Source: Psychrobacter sp. FDAARGOS_221
Lineage (GTDB): Bacteria > Pseudomonadota > Gammaproteobacteria > Pseudomonadales > Moraxellaceae
Length of the DNA stretch: 64,000 bases
Assembly: GCF_002313155.2 (NCBI RefSeq)
Contig: NZ_NWFK02000001.1
Location: forward strand, 992,001-1,056,000
Direction of reading: 5' to 3'
Below, one piece after another: positions 22,341 to 31,312 of the stretch; positions within the stretch are counted from its first letter, which is position 1; each line of letters begins with the position of its first letter. A model generated the notes under the pieces. The model did not search any database. It saw only the letters and a list, made by a program, of their open reading frames with translations, and was not told where the DNA came from. The position numbers were made by a program, and so were the translations under genes.

Positions 22341-22378
22341 TAAACTTGGTTATGTTACTTTTAAAACCAATTAACTTA

Positions 22379-22435
22379 TCATATTAAGCTTTTTTTATCA
22401 GCCATTTCCAGATAATTTAATAACCATTCAGACAT
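22379..22435 (-). CDS. Possible ilv leader peptide (18 codons)
   Basis: A short frame ATG...TGA upstream of ilvB encodes MSEWLLNYLEMADKKSLI, with four Leu and one Ile among 18 residues. Its stop lies 87 nt before the ilvB start, followed by two hairpins. No clear Shine-Dalgarno is visible, so translation is doubtful. If translated, ribosome stalling at Leu codons could control the ilvBN transcript. Confidence 0.25.
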   Translation of the reverse strand: MSEWLLNYLEMADKKSLI

Positions 22436-23186
22436 GGCAAAAAATACCAACAAGCATGCGCTATGTGATATAAGACTTAACGTTGACAGTGACCATACTT
22501 TGCGTGGGGTTGCGATGCTTGATAATACCTAGTTTTGGCAATTATCAATGGGCAAGCACGCTTAGCGTTATTGATCGATTAAGGTGTTAACAAGATTGGT
22601 GTGTTTTGGGTTATAAAACATGCAAATCGAGTTAAACAGGCCGATACATCTTTCAAGTTTAATATTAAGTTTATAGACGCAATTTAATATTACACCACTC
22701 AATAGGAAGATGATTGCCTTTCAATCTAAACTAAACACGTTAATAACCTAAAGTCATAACGTCATCAAAGACAGCAAACTCTTATTGAAGCTTTAAAGTT
22801 GAGTTTGGCAAGTTGAACGCCTAACTGGCTTTAGCATTAGATCGAACACTTAGTCACTGTAGACCGATAAGTCCCTGAGTTCTCGCAGCATCAGCAAAGT
22901 TGTCTGACTGCGGCTACTCATCACATTTAAAATAGCTACCCTAAAGTAGGCGGTAAGCCTGCTATAGTTGCTACTTTAAGTTACCTGACTCGATAGAGCC
23001 GGTTAACTGACTAATCAAAATCTTATAATCCGATGTTTTGCCAGTGTTGTCAACAAAATAAAATGAATAAGACACCCTACTTTAAGGCATCAGTATTGAT
23101 AATGAGCACTTAACGTAGGGTGTCTTAGGTTGTAATTTTTCTGTTTTTAATGAATTAGTTCAGATGTTTTATTGGCGTGAAATAAG
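22436..23186. other. Long intergenic region between ilvB and queF
   Basis: About 750 bp without a supported gene. The part nearest ilvB must contain its promoter; one weak candidate on the minus strand is TTGATA, 15 nt, TATTAT, around 22520-22547. The queF-proximal part holds the hairpin at 23071-23124. Confidence 0.35.
23071..23124. terminator. Large inverted repeat downstream of queF
   Basis: GACACCCTACTTTAAG (23071-23086) pairs with CTTAACGTAGGGTGTC (23109-23124) at 15 of 16 positions. The 22-nt interior is itself nearly palindromic (TCAGTATTGATAATGA). It can act as the queF terminator. Confidence 0.6.
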
Positions 23187-24068
23187 CTACTGACGCACCA
23201 AACGGCTTGGTTTTGGCAGTAGGCTTTCATCACTGACACGGCATGGATTAATATCAATACCACCACGGCGGGTATACCACGCGCGAACCATCAGTGAATC
23301 CGGATTAAAACGCTGACTTAAATCGGCAAATACTTGCTCCACACATTGCTCATGAAAGCCATTGTGCTGACGATAGCTTAAGATGTAGCGTAATAAGCTG
23401 GCTGGGTCTACCGCCTCAGCGCCTGTCATTTCGATAGAGAGCGTGCCCCAATCTGGCTGATTAGTCACTGGGCAATTACTGCGTAATAGATTTGAGTAAA
23501 ACTGCTGCTGAACCGGTTGTTTGTCAGATGATTCAGATGGCTGTTGTGAATTAAGTGGCTGTAGCAAACTGGCATCAGGATCAGCGACTAATTCGACTTT
23601 CTCATCGCCTTGTAATGCCTGATCGACACACTGCCCTGATGGTTGTGAAATTAACAGCCCACTGTTACTGCCAGAAGCTTGGGTTAATGCTTCTAGCTCA
23701 AACAACTCTACTTGCACCTGAGCATCAACGCATGCCGATAAGTCTTTGGCAATGGTCTCTTCCACCGCTTGCCAGCTGTCAAATTCAGTAAAGTTTAAAC
23801 TGTTTAGATACAGCTTCAACGACTTAGACTCTACGATATATCGAGAGCTGGCAGGAATACCAAATCGAGCAACGGCCACTTGTGAAATGCCCTGCGGTGT
23901 TAACCAAGACACTTCAAATGCATGCCACCAGTCCATACCAAGTGCCAACTTATCATGCTCCCAACCTATCGCATCACGCCCTAAAGCGCGCTCAATGGCG
24001 AATAATGTGTCGGGCTGATAGGTTTTTGGGTAGCTGGTGCTCTCCCCTAGTACGCCATGAATACTCAT
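23187..24068 (-). CDS. queF: NADPH-dependent 7-cyano-7-deazaguanine reductase
   Basis: QueF reduces preQ0 to preQ1 in queuosine biosynthesis. The 293-residue protein is of the long two-domain (unimodular) type. The catalytic Cys is in RSNCPVTNQPDWG, and SYRQHNGFHEQCVE carries the NADPH-side residues. Between about residues 155 and 185 a low-complexity stretch (LLQPLNSQQPSESSDKQP) separates the two halves, making it slightly longer than the usual 282. CAGGAAAA precedes the ATG. Other queuosine genes are not in the window. Confidence 0.95.
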   Translation of the reverse strand: MSIHGVLGESTSYPKTYQPDTLFAIERALGRDAIGWEHDKLALGMDWWHAFEVSWLTPQGISQVAVARFGIPASSRYIVESKSLKLYLNSLNFTEFDSWQAVEETIAKDLSACVDAQVQVELFELEALTQASGSNSGLLISQPSGQCVDQALQGDEKVELVADPDASLLQPLNSQQPSESSDKQPVQQQFYSNLLRSNCPVTNQPDWGTLSIEMTGAEAVDPASLLRYILSYRQHNGFHEQCVEQVFADLSQRFNPDSLMVRAWYTRRGGIDINPCRVSDESLLPKPSRLVRQ

Positions 24069-24273
24069 AATTTTTCCTGTCTAGTTATGCTGTCTGTTTG
24101 CTCAATTTTTGCTAATCACTTTGTGATAACTACTGTTTAATAAGCAGTTTTATATTAAGCAATGTTTATAAGCAATTTGTGAACTGTGATAGATACTGAT
24201 AATGCTAGATGTAAGGTTAACCGTATTGAGTTGACCGTATTAGGCCAACCGCTTAGTTGGCCTAAAACCAAAT

Positions 24274-25098
24274 TTACAGTCTTAAGCGTGACCCGTTTTC
24301 TAATAAACGATAGGCAATGGCATAGAACACACCACAAAAGATAAAGATAGCCAGCATCGAATACCAAACGTTGACATCAGAATAGCCCAAGATGCCGTAA
24401 CGGAACGAGTTGACCATATACACAATGGGGTTTAGCAGTGACACACTTTGCCAAAATGACGATAAATTGTCTAACGAATAAAACACCCCGCCCAAATAAG
24501 TTAAGGGTGTTAATACGAAACTTGGAATGATAGAGATGTCATCGAATGAGCGCGCAAAGACGGCGTTGATAAATCCGCCTAAGGAGAACAACATAGAGGT
24601 ACCCAGCACCGTAAATAACATCACAAAAAAGTGCTCAATGCCTAGGCGTGTGAAGAACTGTGCCACGATAGAGACAATAACCGCAATCATCAGGCCACGA
24701 AACACACCGCCACTGACATAACCCATTAAGATAGAGTGCTTAGAGACTGGCGATACCAATAGCTCCTCGATACTTGAGGTAAACTTGGCACTAAAGAAGC
24801 TGGACACCACGTTCGAATAACTGTTGGTAATAACCGACATCATGATAAGACCAGGCACAATAAACTGCATGTACGGCACACCGCCCATTTCACCGACGCG
24901 TGAGCCAATCATCTTACCGAAGATGACAAAGTACAAGCTCATGGTAATCACTGGCGGCAACAGGGTTTGTGGCCAAATACGCAAGATACGACGGATTTCT
25001 TTCACTACAATAGTACGAAAGGCAATCCACTTTTGTGCAAAGCTAAGGCCGTCTTGAATAGGGCCTGCCGAGTTGTTATTCATTTGATTATTGCTCAT
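24274..25098 (-). CDS. ABC-2 type transporter permease (YadH-like)
   Basis: A 274-residue integral membrane protein with six predicted transmembrane segments and the ABC-2 family shape: SVITNSYSNVVSSFFSAKFTSSIEELLVSPVS after TM2 and the PLTYLGGVFYSLDNL loop before the last helices. It starts with an ATG that overlaps the ATPase stop by 4 nt. With that partner it forms a putative exporter at the inner membrane; the substrate is unknown. Closest recalled E. coli counterpart is YadH. Confidence 0.88.
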   Translation of the reverse strand: MSNNQMNNNSAGPIQDGLSFAQKWIAFRTIVVKEIRRILRIWPQTLLPPVITMSLYFVIFGKMIGSRVGEMGGVPYMQFIVPGLIMMSVITNSYSNVVSSFFSAKFTSSIEELLVSPVSKHSILMGYVSGGVFRGLMIAVIVSIVAQFFTRLGIEHFFVMLFTVLGTSMLFSLGGFINAVFARSFDDISIIPSFVLTPLTYLGGVFYSLDNLSSFWQSVSLLNPIVYMVNSFRYGILGYSDVNVWYSMLAIFIFCGVFYAIAYRLLENGSRLRL

Positions 25099-26060
25099 AG
25101 CCCTGCCTCCTTCATACTGTCTTTTGTCTCCACACCCTGCTCAACCAAACGCATAAATAATTCTTCTAAGCGGTTGGCTTTATTACGCATACTTGAAATT
25201 TCTATACCTAGCTCTGATAACTGGCTAAACACCTGATTTAAGGATTCACCCTCGCTCAACGTCACCTCCAACGTTTGTGCGTCAGGCTGTGACATACCGG
25301 TCACCCCGGTTAGCTCAATTGGATTAGATACCGGATTGACCAAATCAAATACGAAGGTCTCAATAGACAGCTTCGACAGCAAATCCTTCATCTCAGTATT
25401 AATTCGAATCTCACCATGATCTAAAATGGCGATATAACGACACAGCTGCTCTGCCTCTTCAAGATAGTGCGTGGTTAAGATAATCGTAGTATTTTCTTCT
25501 TTGTTAATCTGCTGCATAAACTCCCACATCGAGCGGCGCAGCTCAATATCTACCCCAGCGGTCGGCTCATCTAGAATCAGCAGTCTTGGCTTATGAATTA
25601 GAGCACGCGCAATCATCAATCGGCGCTTCATACCGCCTGACAGCTCACGAGCTTTATTATTACGCTTATCCCATAGCCCCAAAGCCGTTAGTAGCTTTTT
25701 GGCGCGAGGTTTAGAATCACTGGCGGGTATGCCAAAGTAACCGGCTTGAGTGATTAAAATATCCTCAACCTTTTCAAACTGGTTAAAGTTAAACTCTTGC
25801 GGAACAATACCCAAATACTGCTTTGCAATAGAGGGGTTTTGCAACAAATCAGTACCAAATATTTTGACACTGCCTTCGGTCGGCTTGAACAATGAGCTAA
25901 TGATGCCAATCATGGTTGACTTGCCGGCACCATTGGGCCCAAGCAAGGCAAAGAACCCCCCTTGAGGCACCGTTAAATTGACATCTTTTAAGGCAGCAAA
26001 ACCATTGCCATAAACCTTGGTCAGATTCTCTACTTGTAATGCAGGCGTTGTATTAGTCAT
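25095..26060 (-). CDS. ABC transporter ATP-binding protein (YadG-like)
   Basis: The 321-residue ATPase partner of the permease. Walker A GPNGAGKS is at about residues 40-47, the signature LSGGMKRRL near 140, Walker B LLILDEPTAGVD near 160, and the H-loop TTHYLEEAE near 196. A C-terminal domain of about 80 residues follows, ending LEELFMRLVEQGVETKDSMKEAGL. Overlap with the permease shows a two-gene operon. Resembles E. coli YadG. Confidence 0.92.
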   Translation of the reverse strand: MTNTTPALQVENLTKVYGNGFAALKDVNLTVPQGGFFALLGPNGAGKSTMIGIISSLFKPTEGSVKIFGTDLLQNPSIAKQYLGIVPQEFNFNQFEKVEDILITQAGYFGIPASDSKPRAKKLLTALGLWDKRNNKARELSGGMKRRLMIARALIHKPRLLILDEPTAGVDIELRRSMWEFMQQINKEENTTIILTTHYLEEAEQLCRYIAILDHGEIRINTEMKDLLSKLSIETFVFDLVNPVSNPIELTGVTGMSQPDAQTLEVTLSEGESLNQVFSQLSELGIEISSMRNKANRLEELFMRLVEQGVETKDSMKEAGL

Positions 26061-26316
26061 AAATTCACAGCTTCATTATCTATTAGTGTGGTAGCGTTAA
26101 TTTCAGTGTGTTGCTTTCAGTTTGTTAATTAGTTTCTTAATTTGTGAATCTTTAGTCTTTCAATGTCTGAATGAATAAGCCTAACGGCCGAGTATTTATA
26201 CTATATGGTAGCGAAAATAAATAATTAAACCCTACCCAAGCGCCTCGGTAAACCCAAAGTCTGATTAGCAGCAAGGCAGTAATTGATTTCTACTAACGAA
26301 GATTTCTGTTAACAAA

Positions 26317-26345
26317 AAAACGCTCACCAACTTGGTAAGCGTTTT
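26317..26345 (-). terminator. Terminator downstream of the cytochrome c5 gene
   Basis: AAAACGCTCACC pairs with GGTAAGCGTTTT with one C-A mismatch around AACTT; A and T runs flank both sides. Confidence 0.75.
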
Positions 26346-26411
26346 ATTTTTATCCTAACGTCTAATCATTATCTAAATGGTCAATTTAAACTAAGCAGCT
26401 TGAACGACCAA

Positions 26412-26456
26412 AGCAATCAAGGCGGTAAAGCAATTGCTTAATCGTCCTTGATTGCT
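26412..26456. repeat. Nested inverted repeat
   Basis: AGCAATCAAGG (26412-26422) and CCTTGATTGCT (26446-26456) are perfect complements. Their loop contains the 12-bp palindrome AAGCAATTGCTT (26428-26439), which also re-uses the AGCAAT motif. Confidence 0.75.
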
Positions 26457-26551
26457 ATACAGCGTTAATGGCTATATCGTCTTCAGCAATGACTTAAAGC
26501 ATAACAGCTTTATAACGTTGCAGCTTAAAAGTCATTCAGCTTATACACAGA

Positions 26552-27172
26552 TTAGCTTGATTCACCAACCATGTAGTCAACCGCGTTTTGTACTTCTTCA
26601 TCAGGAATATCCGCACCACCTCTAGCAGGCATCGCGTTGAAACCATTGATAGCATGATCATACAAAGTCGATTTACCTTGAGCGATACGAGGACCCCAAG
26701 CACCACTATCACCAACAGCAGGTGCACCAGCTACGCCAGTGGCGTGACAAGTGTGACAAATAGCATCGAATACGGCTTTACCATCACGAGGCTCACCATC
26801 AGCAGATGCGCCAGCAGATGCAGTTAAGGTAATGTCACAGTTGGTATCACCTTCAAAACAAACCTTACCGTAAGGCTGAATACGCTCTACCAACTTAGGA
26901 TACAAAGCAATCACCTTTTTCACTTGAGGTGTATCTTCAGGAATAGGCTCTTCTTCAACAGCAGGTTCAGGCGCTGCAGCCGCTTCTTCTGCACCTTCTT
27001 CAGTCGCATCGGTCTCAGTCGCTTCAGCATCATCAGTGCTAGCAGCATCATCGGTAGCAGTCGCTACTTCTGTCGTTTCGGCTGCTGCATCAACAACGTC
27101 TTCAGCTTGGCTTAAGGTAATACCAGAAAGACCAAGAATGGCTGCGGCGGATAACATCACGATTTTTTTCAT
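26552..27172 (-). CDS. Cytochrome c5-like periplasmic c-type cytochrome
   Basis: A 206-residue protein with an N-terminal signal peptide (MKKIVMLSAAAILGLSGITLSQA), a long acidic Ala/Glu/Thr-rich linker (about 24-80), then a class I cytochrome c domain. The single heme motif is CHTCH, with the Met ligand likely in FNAMPARGG. Gene family cytochrome c5 (cycB type) participates in periplasmic electron transfer. A second Cys pair (VCFEGDTNC) lies before the heme domain and could form a disulfide. Stands alone. Confidence 0.88.
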   Translation of the reverse strand: MKKIVMLSAAAILGLSGITLSQAEDVVDAAAETTEVATATDDAASTDDAEATETDATEEGAEEAAAAPEPAVEEEPIPEDTPQVKKVIALYPKLVERIQPYGKVCFEGDTNCDITLTASAGASADGEPRDGKAVFDAICHTCHATGVAGAPAVGDSGAWGPRIAQGKSTLYDHAINGFNAMPARGGADIPDEEVQNAVDYMVGESS

Positions 27173-27711
27173 GCGTCACAATCTCTTTGTGGAACGACCG
27201 CTAAAGGATGCCATGGCATAAATTGAGCTAGGCCTCAGTCAACAGTCGTGTATGATTGAGTAAATTATTTAAACGTATCAGTTTTTAACAGATTAATAAT
27301 AAATCAGTAAGAATATCTTTTCCATAGTATTATAAGGGAAAAATAGGGTTAATTGCCATGTTTCAATAGTGACTATATCGACAAATCGTCATTTATTAAT
27401 ATTCTAATGCGATTGTCGTGTGTTACGGACACCCACTAGGTTGTTGTTCCCTATCAGCTTTTATGCGCTATTTTTGGCTAACTCCTGTCTGTCAGGCGTA
27501 GTGAATCAACCCTCTTTACTGATAATAAACCTGGTTAAATAACCTGCTAATGTAACAGTTTTGCCACACTTTGTCATTTCTCACGCTAGCAATACCATTA
27601 TTATTAGCGATAACGTTGGTTTTTAACCGGCTTTTTGCTAAACTAAGCCGCCTATATCTATTGGCCAAAATACGGCTTCATCTGATATAGCGCAGCAGTT
27701 GTTCATGATAT
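27173..27711. other. Intergenic region between cytochrome c5 and tRNA-Arg
   Basis: A 539-bp gap holding the divergent promoters of the cytochrome (minus) and the tRNA (plus). A possible tRNA promoter is TTGCTA near 27637 with TATATC downstream. No gene is seen. Confidence 0.3.
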
Positions 27712-27788
27712 GCGCCCGTAGCTCAGTTGGATAGAGTATCGGTTTCCGAAGCCGAGGGTCGTGGGTTCGATCCCCGCCGGGCGCACCA
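27712..27788 (+). tRNA. tRNA-Arg (anticodon CCG)
   Basis: The 77-nt sequence folds as a complete cloverleaf. Acceptor GCGCCCG pairs with CGGGCGC, the D arm is GCTC...GAGT, the anticodon stem TCGGT/GCCGA has loop TTCCGAA giving anticodon CCG, the T arm is GTGGG-TTCGATC-CCCGC, and the CCA end is encoded. It reads the CGG codon. Confidence 0.97.
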
Positions 27789-27913
27789 CTTCTAATCCCC
27801 CTATTAACACTCCTTACCTCATACTCCTCGAAAGCCCTATTCTACAGGACTTTTGCCTTTTGTCGTGCCTTGTGATTAGTCATCAATAACTAACCTACCA
27901 TTTCAAAGAGTAC

Positions 27914-27941
27914 AAAAACCCACTCGATTGAGTGGGTTTTT
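27914..27941. terminator. Bidirectional terminator
   Basis: AAAAACCCACTC and GAGTGGGTTTTT are perfect complements around GATT. It lies 20 nt after the small OB-fold gene stop (minus strand) and can also end the tRNA transcript. Confidence 0.92.
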
Positions 27942-27961
27942 AAATTATAAATACAGTTTTT

Positions 27962-28405
27962 TTACTGCATGACACACTTGTCTAGCTGTACAAATCCAGC
28001 AATTTCACCAGCACCATTACAAACCATTGTCACATTTTCACCCTTACTAAGTGTTGCAGCTGTATCAGTGAATGTGTCATCACCTTCAGCAGCTACACTC
28101 ATAAACTCATTAGATGTTGCAAGCTGTACAATTGCTTGATCGCTAATACCGCTGTCAATACTAGCTACTGTACCACTTACTTCTAGCAACTTGCCTTTAT
28201 ACTGCTTATCAGCTGCAACCTCATTATTTTGATATGCATCAAATAACTCATTAGCGGTAACTGGTATAGTCTCTTCTACTACTTCTTCAGCACTTTGAGT
28301 GTCAGCAGATGATGTAGAGGTTTCTGTGTCATCGTTACCAGTAAATATAGCAATTACAATTAACACAACAAGGATAATTAAAACCCACTTAAGTATTTTT
28401 TTCAT
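27962..28405 (-). CDS. Membrane-anchored tRNA_anti-like (OB-fold) protein
   Basis: From the ATG at 28405 (MKKILKWVLIILVVLIVIAIF) the protein has 147 residues: one N-terminal membrane helix or uncleaved signal, a Ser/Thr/Glu-rich linker, and a domain of the tRNA_anti-like type (ANELFDAYQNNEVAADKQYKGKLLEVSGTV ... FVQLDKC). This domain is a small OB-fold found in envelope proteins, function unknown. The frame could extend nine codons further to 28432, but the lysine-rich start fits a membrane anchor better. Confidence 0.72.
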   Translation of the reverse strand: MKKILKWVLIILVVLIVIAIFTGNDDTETSTSSADTQSAEEVVEETIPVTANELFDAYQNNEVAADKQYKGKLLEVSGTVASIDSGISDQAIVQLATSNEFMSVAAEGDDTFTDTAATLSKGENVTMVCNGAGEIAGFVQLDKCVMQ

Positions 28406-28700
28406 AGGAATACTCACAGTCAAAATAAGCAATGGTTAATAAAAATTAAAGAATGATTACTATATCGCATAACCCTGTTACAGATAATGAATTATATTTA
28501 ATTAAAAATTACTTTAATTGAAATTCTTTTAATTAGTGGCTGTTTTTTTACTATTTCAAATATTTTAGCTGAAATAAATTATAGGTATTCATAGAATAGG
28601 TGCATATCCACTGCTGAAAGCTTTATCTAGATATTAGTGCTCTAATGACAGTATTGAGGTATATAGATATAATTTAAGGAAAAATTAAATTAGGATTAAT

Positions 28701-29090
28701 ATGATGAGACTAGTAGTTTTAACGGTATTAGGTTTAATCTCAGCAACAACTCATGCGGCTAACTGGGTAGAAGTTGGAATAACCCAAGAAGGCGAAAAAT
28801 TGTTTGTTGATACTGATTCAATAGTGAATCATGGGAGATATAGACAAGCATTTATTAAATACGATCAAAATGAGGTTCAGACAACAGGCTCCATAAAGTA
28901 CGACACAATGACTAATTTAAATGAATACGATTGCACCCGACCTATGAAAACGAGAGTACTGTCCGTATCGATGACACTTAATGGAAAATCTACTCACCAA
29001 GCCAATGTCCCTAATGCTTGGAGATTATGGGATGTTATTTTCCCAGACTCAGGTAATGAACTTGTAGCTAATTTAGTCTGCTCATACTGA
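28701..29090 (+). CDS. Secreted surface-adhesin E-like protein
   Basis: A 129-residue protein with a signal peptide cleaved after THA (MMRLVVLTVLGLISATTHA) and a mature domain beginning NWVEVG with WVEVG..EGEKLFVDTDSI and YDQNEVQTTGSIKYDTMTNLNEYDC. This resembles the surface-adhesin protein E-like domain (Haemophilus protein E family) common in small Moraxellaceae periplasmic proteins. Two cysteines (C98 region and the C-terminal VCSY) may form a disulfide. AGGATTAAT precedes the ATG. Function not known. Confidence 0.7.
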   Translation: MMRLVVLTVLGLISATTHAANWVEVGITQEGEKLFVDTDSIVNHGRYRQAFIKYDQNEVQTTGSIKYDTMTNLNEYDCTRPMKTRVLSVSMTLNGKSTHQANVPNAWRLWDVIFPDSGNELVANLVCSY

Positions 29091-29142
29091 TTGTGGGATA
29101 AGCAATAAGCATGATTAACTGCTACACAAATATAGATAGAAT

Positions 29143-29178
29143 AAAAAAAGCCAATGATAAATATCACTGGCTTTTTTT
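29143..29178. terminator. Bidirectional terminator between converging genes
   Basis: AAAAAAAGCCA pairs with TGGCTTTTTTT; the interior AATGAT/ATATCACT pairs partly. It is shared by the genes at 28701 (plus) and 29193 (minus). Confidence 0.88.
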
Positions 29179-29192
29179 GTATCTGCTTTCGC

Positions 29193-30152
29193 TTAGCGTT
29201 TAATTTTGCTGATAATAAAAGTACAGCCGCCAATCAGTAATACAATCCGCTTAACCTTCGAGCCATTCTGATTCAGCTGAGTATTAATGACCTCTAGTAA
29301 CGATTGCGGCTTAGACCGAGTTACCGCTTGCTTAATAACATCCGCTATCGGACTGTCTTTAAGTTTGCTTTGATTCAGCTTTTTTCGTGCCAACTGTCCA
29401 ATAGCCAACCTGCTACCAGAGCGACGCTTATTTTTGGACGCTGAGCGATCATCTGTGATTTGTTTTTTCGCGGTCTTATCACGGCTCCACAGAATTTCAG
29501 AAGGCTGTCCATCGGCCATATATTTTCTTGCCGCACTACTAACGCCAGCACGATTCACTGTCGCAGCACTGGTATTGTTATGATTGAATGATTGTGTCTG
29601 TTGTTGTGGGCTGAGCGTTTCAGTGTCAGCCAACTGTGACACATAACACGCCTCTGCTTGTTGCCATACCTCAGGATACAGCTGATACAAGGTGCTATGC
29701 TGTTCGGGCTCACCATACAAAGCAACCAGCATTTTGGCATCAGTCTTCGTCAATAGCTTAAGCTGCTGATAGCCAAGCTGTTGATAGTCGATGGTTAGCT
29801 CGGTTACTTTCGATCCAGGGAATTGAACAAATATCTTAAACCCAGGCTCATCTAACTGCGGCGACTGTTTGGGATAAAAAGACTCCCATGCCGCCAGTTG
29901 ATACAGCGTCCATAGCTGATCTTCATAATCCTGCTGCTGCTTTTTTTGCTCACGAATTATGGCTCTTAATGCCAATACCGACTCTTTAAATCCTAACGGC
30001 CAAGGCAAGAACTGCTGCGCCACAGCATATCTTTGCTGCGGGTCATCTTTATGCTGCTTGATATAGTTTGACCAAGACAAAAACCCAGTATCTGGTCGAT
30101 TGTTCTCTCTTAATGCAACATCTTGTACGGTTTGCTCATCTTGCCACTGCAT
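29193..30152 (-). CDS. Hypothetical protein, unrecognised
   Basis: A 319-residue protein with no family I recognise. Residues 1-190 look globular and rich in Gln, Trp and Tyr (WLSWSNYIKQ-like, YQLAAWESFYPKQ, KLLTKTDAKMLVALYGE). Residues about 190-285 are basic and low-complexity (KNKRRSGSRLAIGQLARKKL). The C terminus IVLLIGGCTFIISKIKR is a hydrophobic helix with a basic end, suggesting a C-terminal membrane tail. The basic segment could bind nucleic acid or membrane, but this is guesswork. Convergent with the small secreted protein. Confidence 0.6.
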   Translation of the reverse strand: MQWQDEQTVQDVALRENNRPDTGFLSWSNYIKQHKDDPQQRYAVAQQFLPWPLGFKESVLALRAIIREQKKQQQDYEDQLWTLYQLAAWESFYPKQSPQLDEPGFKIFVQFPGSKVTELTIDYQQLGYQQLKLLTKTDAKMLVALYGEPEQHSTLYQLYPEVWQQAEACYVSQLADTETLSPQQQTQSFNHNNTSAATVNRAGVSSAARKYMADGQPSEILWSRDKTAKKQITDDRSASKNKRRSGSRLAIGQLARKKLNQSKLKDSPIADVIKQAVTRSKPQSLLEVINTQLNQNGSKVKRIVLLIGGCTFIISKIKR

Positions 30153-30608
30153 AATGATTTAAGCCTATAATAAATAGTGAGTTATCCTAGCGTGTGTATC
30201 GCCACGACCTGGTATGACGCTGTGCTTTATATCCTTAACACCTGTCTGTATAACTAAAGACATGACTAAAGATATTACTAAAGCAGCTGTTTGCGGCTCT
30301 TACTCGACCCTCTTGTCTGACCCAACATAGGACGTAAAGCGGGTAGCATAAGCCAAATTACAAGAAATGCTTAACAGTCAGTTTTAATATTCACTAACTT
30401 ATTCTAAACAAACAGCAAATCATAGTAAAAAGTATGTGTGCTCGGTCACGCTTAGTCATCATTATCATTATAGCAGCGCTAAAGTCAAATAACGTCGGCG
30501 CTGGCAGGTGTGATTAAACAGGCAATTTGCTAGTAATTCACTTATTTCACGCTTAGCTTTATTATCTGATGTATTGCTTTATTGTTTAATCCTACTTTTA
30601 AAACAAGC
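30153..30608. other. Intergenic region, nothing recognised
   Basis: A 456-bp gap between two minus-strand genes of unknown function. It has a short ACTAAAGA-type repetition near 30255-30285 but no gene, hairpin or clear promoter. Confidence 0.3.
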
Positions 30609-31043
30609 TTATACACCGCTTAATTCAACGCGTAACTCTTCAACACTTGGCATACTGTGAAAATTAATCACAGCAACCTCACCCAGGCGACGACGTCCTA
30701 GATCAGCGTTGGTATCTATGGTTAACATGGCGACTTTTTTGGCATTACGCTCTAAGATCAAGTGACTTTCACGTGCAGTGGCGCTAAAGTCTGGGAAGTG
30801 CTTGGTGATTCGCTTTTGTAAGCTGAGCATGTCTTGACTGGGCTTACCACTAAAGCTGCCGGCTTTGCTTTGAAACTTAGGTTTATCTGCCTTTGTGGTT
30901 TTTATTTTTGCCTTACCCTTCCCTTTTCTTTGATTAGACTTGCCCGTGATATTTGGCTTTTTGACAAACCCAATTGCCAGCAATAGCAGCATGGCAAGCC
31001 CAATAATAGCCAGCCATACTGAGCCACTTATCATCTGATTCAT
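30609..31043 (-). CDS. Small membrane-anchored protein of unknown function
   Basis: A 144-residue protein with one N-terminal transmembrane helix (about 9-27), a very basic Lys/Gly-rich linker (NQRKGKGKAKIKTTKADKPK) and a C-terminal domain (about 70-144) with DFSATARESHLILERNAKKVAML. GGAGAG lies 6 nt before the ATG. No family recognised. It is divergent from the sirtuin gene. Confidence 0.6.
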   Translation of the reverse strand: MNQMISGSVWLAIIGLAMLLLLAIGFVKKPNITGKSNQRKGKGKAKIKTTKADKPKFQSKAGSFSGKPSQDMLSLQKRITKHFPDFSATARESHLILERNAKKVAMLTIDTNADLGRRRLGEVAVINFHSMPSVEELRVELSGV

Positions 31044-31312
31044 ACCGACTCTCCGTTTTTATTTATTTTTAATTGTATTTATCATATCAGCTCGCGTCGT
31101 CTGATAGCTTTTAATTGTTTATTATTTTTATGTTTCATTGTAGCCCAATACCTATCACTAAAGACCTGCTACTCAAAACCTGTTACTTAAGACTTGCTAG
31201 GACTGATAGCGGCTGACCTGTGCTGATAAAAGCACGGCTAAATGTTAAACTGCCCTTAGTCTGGTATAGATAAGATACCCTGTTGTCGATTTTTGCTACT
31301 GGAGCGCGTGTC

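Larger units (their letters stand above)
26061..26551. other. Intergenic region with two hairpins
   Basis: A 491-bp gap between the cytochrome gene and the ABC operon. It contains a terminator-like hairpin (26317-26345) and a large nested dyad (26412-26456). No gene is seen. Confidence 0.45.
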
